From an uncultured Eubacteriales bacterium (GTDB taxonomy: Bacteria; Bacillota; Clostridia; Oscillospirales; CAG-382), in assembly GCA_934444485.1 (NCBI GenBank), contig CAKSCN010000153.1, positions 1 through 5,596 of the forward strand: DNA of 5,596 nucleotides. The letters run 5' to 3'. Below the pieces are notes generated by a model. The model ran no database searches and was not told where the DNA came from. It saw only the letters and a list, made by a program, of their open reading frames with translations. The position numbers and the translations under genes are program-made. This document shows, in pieces, positions 1 through 4,285 of the stretch (its first letter is position 1; the number at the start of each line of letters is the position of its first letter).

Positions 1-1425
1 GGAGAACTCTGCGTCGCCCATGGTGAAGGTACATTCGGGGAAGGTATACTCATCTCCGGCGTTGAGAGTGAGCTTTGCGGGAGCAGTACCGCCCGTAGCA
101 CCGCCTCCGGCAAATTCAACGGTATACTTTCTGTCGGGGTTGGGGTCAACGGCTGTGAAGGTTACGCTCTCGATATACATGACGTCCTTTTCCGAAAGGT
201 CAGCCGCCGGAACCGAACCATAGGGGAAAAAGTGTGCCTGACCGAGTGTTTTTTCGCCGGGCTTGAGCTTTGATTTCATTGCCGACTGCGAAATATTAAA
301 GGTGGCGGTCGCCCATTTGTCTGAAACTATCGATTCATTTGACTCAACGGTTACTGAGCCTGTAAGCGTTCTTCCCATGAGTACGAATTTCATCTTCGAG
401 TCAACGGGATTTTCGGAGGCTTCGTACTTATAGCTTACGGTGATAAACTTGTGCTTTGTGAGGTCAATGCTGCGTCCGGCAAGATCCCACGAGTCGAGAG
501 CGACCGAATTGCTTGCGTCTGCACCCTCCGGCTTAGGAGTGATGCGTACAGCCTTTTTGCCGTCGCTGTCAACGCCCTTGTCGGCAGTGCAGGTATCCTT
601 GCTGTTCACTATGGCATTGAGAATTCCGGAATACGCAAGTGTAACGCTTTCTGCAGCTTCGGAAGGAGTCTGAGACTCTTCTTTTATGTCCCACGCCGCA
701 AGATACTTGACATTTGCCGCACCCGAGGTTGCGGTTTCGCCGGGCTTGTATATCTTCGTCGAGGTCGCTGACGACTTCCATCCGAGGAAAGCTATGTCGC
801 CTCTTGTGTATGTACATTCCGGGAAAGTAAACTCACTTCCGGGGTAAAGCGAAAACGACATGGGAGCAGTACCGCCGGTTGCGCCGTTTCCGTCAAACTC
901 TACGGTATACTCTCTGTTGGGTTCGGGGTCGGTTGCGGTGAACGTGATATTTCCGATATATATAACGTCGTTTGCCGAAAGTTCCTTCGCCGCTACGGTT
1001 CCGAAAGGATAAAAGTGACACTGATAGAGGCTTGTTTCTCCGTCCTTGAGTTTTGCGGTTATCTGGTCCTGCGGAATGTTGAAAGAAGCGATATTCCATG
1101 TGCCGGCGGATATTTTCTCATTAGACTCTATCGTTATCGAGCCTGTGAGAGTTCTTCCCATAAGCACAAGTCTCATTGAGGAATCGACCTGGTTCTCCGC
1201 CTCATATTTATACTCAATTGTAATAAACTTATGCTTTGTGAGGTCGATACCCCTTTTACCGAGATCCCATGAGTCGAGTGCAACCGCACTGCCCGCTTTC
1301 TCGCCGCTCGGATTGGGAACTATCTTTATGGTTCTCTTTCCGTCTACGTTTACGCCCTGTTCGTAGGTTGCGTTGTCCTTGTGGTCAACCGTAGCGTTGA
1401 CAACGTTGGAATATGCGTGAGTTAC
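1..1425 (-). repeat. Tandem in-frame repeat: two units of about 260 codons (second incomplete)
   Basis: Within the left-hand secreted protein, residues 32-277 (positions 688-1425) recur from residue 292 onward (positions 1-645), with an offset of 260 residues that becomes 261 after a one-residue insertion near residue 368. My hand alignment gives about 127 identities over about 215 positions, roughly 59%. The most conserved blocks are LDSWDL, DLTKHKFIT, VLMGRTLTG, GATGGTAP and TFPECT. A variable acidic/serine linker (IKEESQTPSEAAES, residues 278-291) joins the copies. The match extends across both the unassigned module and the InlB-type domain, so the duplicated unit is the pair of domains. 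Confidence 0.9.
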
Positions 1426-1518
1426 GGCAGCCGCATCCTCGGCGTACGCAGTGTAGGAAAACACTCCGATCGTCATAACAGCGAACAAAACGGCTGACAG
1501 AATCCTTTTGATTTTCAT
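1..1518 (-). CDS. Secreted repeat protein with tandem beta-module/InlB-type (Flg_new) units, N-terminal part, truncated by window edge
   Basis: I translated the minus strand from the ATG at 1518 and the frame stays open for 506 codons to the window edge, so the C-terminus is missing. Residues 1-26 form a typical signal peptide: basic MKIKR, a hydrophobic core, then AYA before E27. Two copies of a unit of about 260 residues follow, starting near residues 32 and 292. Each begins with an unassigned beta-rich module of about 165 residues (shared LDSWDL, IDLTKHKFIT, VLMGRTLTGS, TFTA.DP). Each then enters an InlB B-repeat/Flg_new domain (residues about 204-277 and 465-506+) with YTVEF, GATGGTAP and TFPECT, and in copy 1 a closing LGW...YLAAWD. 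InlB-type repeats occur in surface proteins of Listeria, Bacteroides and Clostridia. The role is unknown; export and glycan or protein binding at the cell surface are inference. The start is supported by AAAGGA nine bases upstream. The missing C-terminus could hold more repeats, SLH domains or a sorting signal. Confidence 0.85.
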   Translation of the reverse strand, partial: MKIKRILSAVLFAVMTIGVFSYTAYAEDAAAVTHAYSNVVNATVDHKDNATYEQGVNVDGKRTIKIVPNPSGEKAGSAVALDSWDLGKRGIDLTKHKFITIEYKYEAENQVDSSMRLVLMGRTLTGSITIESNEKISAGTWNIASFNIPQDQITAKLKDGETSLYQCHFYPFGTVAAKELSANDVIYIGNITFTATDPEPNREYTVEFDGNGATGGTAPMSFSLYPGSEFTFPECTYTRGDIAFLGWKSSATSTKIYKPGETATSGAANVKYLAAWDIKEESQTPSEAAESVTLAYSGILNAIVNSKDTCTADKGVDSDGKKAVRITPKPEGADASNSVALDSWDLAGRSIDLTKHKFITVSYKYEASENPVDSKMKFVLMGRTLTGSVTVESNESIVSDKWATATFNISQSAMKSKLKPGEKTLGQAHFFPYGSVPAADLSEKDVMYIESVTFTAVDPNPDRKYTVEFAGGGATGGTAPAKLTLNAGDEYTFPECTFTMGDAEFS

Positions 1519-1527
1519 GCAAGCTTT

Positions 1528-1533
1528 TCCTTT
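1528..1533 (-). promoter_or_regulatory. Ribosome binding site of the left-hand secreted protein
   Basis: AAAGGA on the minus strand lies nine bases before the ATG at 1518, within a purine-rich run. It supports that start, which is also the one that gives an intact signal peptide. Confidence 0.6.
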
Positions 1534-1553
1534 CTTCTTGTCATATTTTACAT

Positions 1554-1580
1554 AACATGTCCGCATTCACCTCTCATGTT
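1554..1580. repeat. Short inverted repeat AACATG-N15-CATGTT in the secreted-protein leader
   Basis: AACATG at 1554-1559 and CATGTT at 1575-1580 are exact inverted copies separated by 15 bases. The element lies just downstream of the presumed start of the minus-strand transcript. It could be an operator half-site pair or a weak leader hairpin. Six-base arms in AT-rich DNA can arise by chance, so this is only a candidate. Confidence 0.25.
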
Positions 1581-1586
1581 TATTTG

Positions 1587-1615
1587 ATTATAACATAAAC
1601 GGCAACTTATTAGAA
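1587..1615 (-). promoter_or_regulatory. Candidate sigma-A promoter for the left-hand secreted protein
   Basis: On the minus strand a perfect TATAAT lies at 1592-1587, and TTCTAA at 1615-1610 is a weak -35 (three of six consensus bases) at 17-base spacing. Transcription would start near 1580, giving a leader of about 60 bases before the ATG at 1518. The leader begins with the inverted repeat at 1554-1580. The weak -35 means an activator or another sigma factor could be involved. Confidence 0.45.
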
Positions 1616-1637
1616 TGGAAAAATGTAACTTTATAAT
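1610..1637 (+). promoter_or_regulatory. Weak sigma-A-like promoter candidate upstream of the LysM-GH18 gene
   Basis: TATAAT at 1632-1637 is preceded by TTAGAA at 1610-1615 (three of six -35 bases) with a 16-base spacer. The same hexamer, read on the other strand, is the candidate -35 of the divergent promoter. Near-identical AAATGTAAC (1621-1629) and AAATTGTAAC (1641-1650) flank the -10, with their shared TGTAAC cores 21 bases apart. The resulting leader would be about 110 bases. The alternative at 1692-1720 fits the inferred gene function better. Confidence 0.25.
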
Positions 1638-1691
1638 GTCAAATTGTAACATCAAACGATATTTACGGACAATACCGCATGTTTCTCTCCG

Positions 1692-1720
1692 AACAACGAA
1701 AGCACTTCGGGCATATTATG
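1692..1720 (+). promoter_or_regulatory. Sigma-K-like (mother-cell sporulation) promoter candidate for the LysM-GH18 gene
   Basis: AACA at 1692-1695, a 16-base spacer and CATATTATG at 1712-1720 match the Bacillus sigma-K pattern mACm-N16/17-CATAnnnTA at all fixed positions except the last A. CATATTAT also resembles a sigma-E -10, but no matching sigma-E -35 is evident. Transcription would start near 1727, about 26 bases before the ATG, leaving room for the ribosome binding site at 1738-1745. The motif is short and degenerate, so chance is possible, but position and the spore-type enzyme downstream agree. Confidence 0.35.
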
Positions 1721-1737
1721 GAAGGAAACGACCGAAG

Positions 1738-1745
1738 AAAAGGAG
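1738..1745 (+). promoter_or_regulatory. Strong ribosome binding site that fixes the LysM-GH18 start at 1753
   Basis: AAAAGGAG ends seven bases before the ATG at 1753. The frame is also open back to an ATG at 1615, but that codon has no Shine-Dalgarno sequence and the added 46 residues are basic, lack family similarity and would push LysM 1 away from the N-terminus. The start at 1753 places LysM 1 at residue 3, as in this family. Confidence 0.85.
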
Positions 1746-1752
1746 ATTTCAA

Positions 1753-3033
1753 ATGATTTTTCACGAAGTGCGAAACGGCGAAACTCTTACGTCGATTGCC
1801 GCAAGCTACGGAACAAGCGTTGAGCGGCTGATTCTTGACAACGGAATGCCGAACCCGGAAAAGCTTGCCGTGGGTCAGTGCGTGGTGATAGCATATCCGA
1901 AAACCCTGCACACTGTAATGCAGGGAGAGACCCTATACTCTATAGCCGCAAAATACGGAGTAACAATAAACGGACTGTACAGAAACAACCCTCAGCTTGT
2001 GTCGAGACCGTTTGTGGATGTCGGCGAGGTATTGGTCATAGAATTCGAGGACAAACCGATAGGAAACTACCGCACGGGCGGCTATGCGTACCCGGACATA
2101 AACCGTGACCTTTTAATCGAAACACTCCCCTTTATGAATTACCTCATGCCGTTCACCTACGGCTTTACTCCCGACGGCAGGCTCATACCTCTTGACGACG
2201 AGGAGCTTCTCGCTGCGGCCGACGCTTACGGAACGACTGCGTATATGCACCTTTCCACCCTCACCTCGGCAGGTACCTTCAGCAACGAGCTTGCGCACGA
2301 CATTCTCAACTCACCCGACACATGGACCGTACTTTTAAACAACGTAATAGACACGCTGAACGAAAAGAGCTACTCCGGGCTTGACATCGACTTTGAGTTT
2401 CTCCCGGCGGAGGACGTGGAAAAGTATGCGGCTTTTGTCGCCGCCTCCACGAAAATGTTAAACCCTCTCGGGTACGACGTCATGGTCGCACTTGCGCCGA
2501 AGATTTCCGACACTCAGGCAGGGCTTCTCTACGAGGGACACGACTACGAGCTTCTCGGAAATGCCGCAAACTACGTTCTTCTCATGACCTACGAATGGGG
2601 TTACACCTACGGTCCTCCCGGTGCTGTTTCACCTGTTCCTTCAATCCGCAGAGTACTCAACTACGCCGTTGAAAAGATACCGAGGCACAAGATTTTCATG
2701 GGTGTGTCAAACTACGGCTACGACTGGACGCTTCCTTACATCAAGGGTGAATCAAAAGCACGCTCTCTGTCCACCGACACGGCTCTTCTTCTCGCCTCGC
2801 AGTACAACGCCGTCATTTACTTCGACGACATGGCAAAGTCGCCGTACTTCCACTACACCGATGAAAACGGCAAGGTACACGAGGTGTGGTTCGAGGACGC
2901 AAGAAGCATTGCGGCGAAGCTTTCGCTCTGTGCGGAATACGCTTTCAGAGGTGTGCTTAACTGGAATATTGTCCGCCGCAACAGGCAGAATCTTCTCATG
3001 CTGAACCTCATGTTTCTCGGCAGCCGAAAATAG
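1753..3033 (+). CDS. Two-LysM, glycoside hydrolase family 18 protein, YaaH/SleL-type spore peptidoglycan hydrolase
   Basis: This 426-residue protein has two LysM domains (residues about 3-47 and 52-97; VRNGETLTSIAASYG and VMQGETLYSIAAKYG) followed by a GH18 barrel (about 108-420). The catalytic strand reads SGLDIDFEF, with D211, D213 and the proton-donor glutamate E215. MTYEWGYTYGPPG (278-290) is the usual tyrosine loop and LNWNI (402-406) the final strand tryptophan. Architecture and length match Bacillus YaaH and SleL (about 430 aa), which cleave N-acetylglucosaminyl bonds in spore cortex peptidoglycan during germination; LysM binds glycan. There is no signal peptide, as expected if the enzyme is made in the mother cell and loaded onto the spore. 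The first Asp of the GH18 DxxDxDxE motif is Ser208. A sigma-K-like promoter lies just upstream. No clear terminator follows before the kinase gene. A vegetative wall hydrolase is the alternative; the family call is firm, the spore role inferred. Confidence 0.9.
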   Translation: MIFHEVRNGETLTSIAASYGTSVERLILDNGMPNPEKLAVGQCVVIAYPKTLHTVMQGETLYSIAAKYGVTINGLYRNNPQLVSRPFVDVGEVLVIEFEDKPIGNYRTGGYAYPDINRDLLIETLPFMNYLMPFTYGFTPDGRLIPLDDEELLAAADAYGTTAYMHLSTLTSAGTFSNELAHDILNSPDTWTVLLNNVIDTLNEKSYSGLDIDFEFLPAEDVEKYAAFVAASTKMLNPLGYDVMVALAPKISDTQAGLLYEGHDYELLGNAANYVLLMTYEWGYTYGPPGAVSPVPSIRRVLNYAVEKIPRHKIFMGVSNYGYDWTLPYIKGESKARSLSTDTALLLASQYNAVIYFDDMAKSPYFHYTDENGKVHEVWFEDARSIAAKLSLCAEYAFRGVLNWNIVRRNRQNLLMLNLMFLGSRK

Positions 3034-3090
3034 GCGTAAACACCGCAAAGAAGAACTTATCAATGCAGAAAAAGTATTTTTTGTAAAAAA

Positions 3091-3119
3091 TTGCGCTTTG
3101 CTCTTGAAAAATACCGCAA
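3091..3119. promoter_or_regulatory. Inverted repeat TTGCG-N19-CGCAA spanning the -35 of the kinase promoter, possible operator
   Basis: TTGCG at 3091-3095 and CGCAA at 3115-3119 are inverted copies centred on position 3105, inside the -35 hexamer. A dimeric repressor bound there would block RNA polymerase. The arms are only five bases and the spacer is long, so this is speculative. I do not match it to a named regulator. Confidence 0.2.
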
Positions 3120-3132
3120 ATTGATATATAAT
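3104..3132 (+). promoter_or_regulatory. Near-consensus sigma-A promoter of the sugar kinase gene
   Basis: TTGAAA at 3104-3109 is followed by exactly 17 bases and a perfect TATAAT at 3127-3132. Transcription would start near 3139-3140, giving a leader of about 26 bases. A second TATAAT lies at 3138-3143 but has no -35 at workable spacing. This start site also argues for translation from 3166, because the ATG at 3151 would lie only about 12 bases into the message. Confidence 0.75.
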
Positions 3133-3154
3133 TGAGCTATAATTCAATAAATGC

Positions 3155-3158
3155 GAGG
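3155..3158 (+). promoter_or_regulatory. Ribosome binding site that decides the kinase start at 3166
   Basis: GAGG lies seven bases before the ATG at 3166. The in-frame ATG at 3151 overlaps this region and has only AT-rich sequence before it, so it lacks its own site. A later in-frame ATG at 3208 would cut into the first beta-strand of the kinase fold. Confidence 0.65.
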
Positions 3159-3165
3159 CTTGATT

Positions 3166-4200
3166 ATGAGTATTGATTTTATAAAACAGGAAGCGGAATT
3201 TGACCTTATGGGACTCGGAGAAATAATGCTCCGTCTCTCCCCTCCCGGCAAAGAGAAGATATCGCAGGGAAACGTATTTGAAAAGAACGCCGGAGGAAGC
3301 GAACTCAACGTCATCTCCGGTGCGGCAATGCTCGGCGCACGCTCTGCAATGCTGACAAAGCTCCCCAAGAACGAAATGGGACGTTACATCAGACGCATGA
3401 TAAACTACACCGGAGTAAGCGACAGATACGTTTTGAGCGACGCCTCCAAGGGTGCGAGACTCGGCGTATACTACTACGAGAGCGGCGCATATCCGAGAAA
3501 GTCGTCGGTTCTCTACGACCGTGCCGGAAGCTCGGTTTGTTCGCTTTCAACGTCAGAGATACCGGACGAGATTTACGGCAAGACGAGAATGTTCCACATA
3601 AGCTCGATTTCTCTCGCTCTCAGCCGTGAACTCAGAGAGACCTCGATTGAGATAATGCGCCGCATGAAGGAACACGGCGTTGCGATAAGCTTCGACGTTA
3701 ACTACCGTGCAGCCCTCTGGAGCGAAAGCGAAGCAAGAGAGGTAATCGAGGGCATACTCCCCATGGTTGACGTACTCTTTGTTTCAGAGGAAACCTCAAG
3801 AAGAATGTTCGCACGAACCGGTACGATGAAAGAGATACAGAAAGGCTACTGTGAGAAATACGGCTGCAAGATAGTCGCAACGACAAAGAGAGAGGTTGTA
3901 AGTCCGACACGTCACAATTTCGGCTCGATGATCTACTGCGGCGGTGAATACTACGAAGAAAAGCCGTACATGGGAATCGAGGTAATCGACCGTGTCGGAA
4001 GCGGAGACGCTTATGTCGGCGGAGTACTCTACGGACTCCTTTACGGCGGCGATATCTCCCGTGCGCTCTCTCTCGGAAATGCACTTTCCGCAGTCAAGAA
4101 CACCGTTGTCGGAGACTTTTCCGCAAGCGGCATAGACGAAATAGAAAGCGTCATTGCTTCCCACAACGCAAGCGGTGCGCAGGACGAAATGATAAGGTAA
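3166..4200 (+). CDS. kdgK: PfkB-family carbohydrate kinase, probable 2-dehydro-3-deoxygluconokinase (KdgK)
   Basis: The 344-residue protein is a ribokinase/PfkB-fold sugar kinase. GEIMLRLSPPG (18-28) is the KdgK-like opening strand and NAGGSELNV (41-49) the first sugar-binding signature. RLGVYYYESGAYPR followed by YDRAGSS (98-123) and FDVNYRAALW (176-185) are segments typical of KDG kinases. DRVGSGDAYVGG (275-286) is the second PfkB signature, with D281 as catalytic base and GSG as anion hole; the GDF at 316-318 is also typical. KdgK phosphorylates 2-keto-3-deoxygluconate with ATP to KDPG, which the Eda aldolase splits to pyruvate and glyceraldehyde 3-phosphate, in hexuronate/pectin use and Entner-Doudoroff-type routes. 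It acts in the cytosol. No aldolase, dehydratase or regulator is present here to confirm the substrate, so another keto- or deoxy-sugar is possible. About 13 residues precede the usual family start. The gene has its own strong promoter and ends before a terminator. Confidence 0.82.
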   Translation: MSIDFIKQEAEFDLMGLGEIMLRLSPPGKEKISQGNVFEKNAGGSELNVISGAAMLGARSAMLTKLPKNEMGRYIRRMINYTGVSDRYVLSDASKGARLGVYYYESGAYPRKSSVLYDRAGSSVCSLSTSEIPDEIYGKTRMFHISSISLALSRELRETSIEIMRRMKEHGVAISFDVNYRAALWSESEAREVIEGILPMVDVLFVSEETSRRMFARTGTMKEIQKGYCEKYGCKIVATTKREVVSPTRHNFGSMIYCGGEYYEEKPYMGIEVIDRVGSGDAYVGGVLYGLLYGGDISRALSLGNALSAVKNTVVGDFSASGIDEIESVIASHNASGAQDEMIR

Positions 4201-4234
4201 CGTTTTCTCACGTAAATATACCGAACACACGAAA

Positions 4235-4272
4235 ATACCGCCGGGGCTCAAAACCTCGACGGTATCTTTTTT
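4235..4272. terminator. Intrinsic terminator between the convergent genes, probably bidirectional
   Basis: Arms at 4235-4246 (ATACCGCCGGGG) and 4254-4265 (CCTCGACGGTAT) form a 12-position stem with one C-A mismatch and one G-U pair around the loop CTCAAAA. On the plus strand six T follow at 4267-4272, giving a standard terminator 35 bases after the kinase stop. Read on the minus strand, the same hairpin ends in TATTTTC, a shorter T run, after the stop of the SLH protein, so it can probably serve both genes. Confidence 0.8.
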
Positions 4273-4285
4273 GTAAAGTAAGGCG

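Noticed and set aside
440..1366. Plus-strand open frames of up to about 106 codons over the left-hand secreted protein
   Set aside because: They are antisense shadows of a continuous minus-strand frame with signal peptide and repeats; matching positions in the two repeats (about 440 and 1046-1366) give similar shadow peptides such as INLCFVRS, which only reflects the tandem repeat.
1615..1752. N-terminal extension of the LysM-GH18 protein from an upstream ATG
   Set aside because: The ATG at 1615 has no ribosome binding site, the 46 extra residues show no family similarity, and a strong AAAAGGAG site fixes the start at 1753.
3045..3101. GCAAAG...CTTTGC as a terminator of the LysM-GH18 gene
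   Set aside because: Only six paired bases across a 45-base gap and no T tract after it; the AT-rich TTTTTT/AAAAAA pairing at 3077-3090 is not a GC-rich hairpin either. No convincing terminator is seen here.
3151..3165. Kinase start at the ATG at 3151
   Set aside because: No Shine-Dalgarno before it and only about 12 bases from the predicted transcript start; GAGG at 3155-3158 serves the ATG at 3166.
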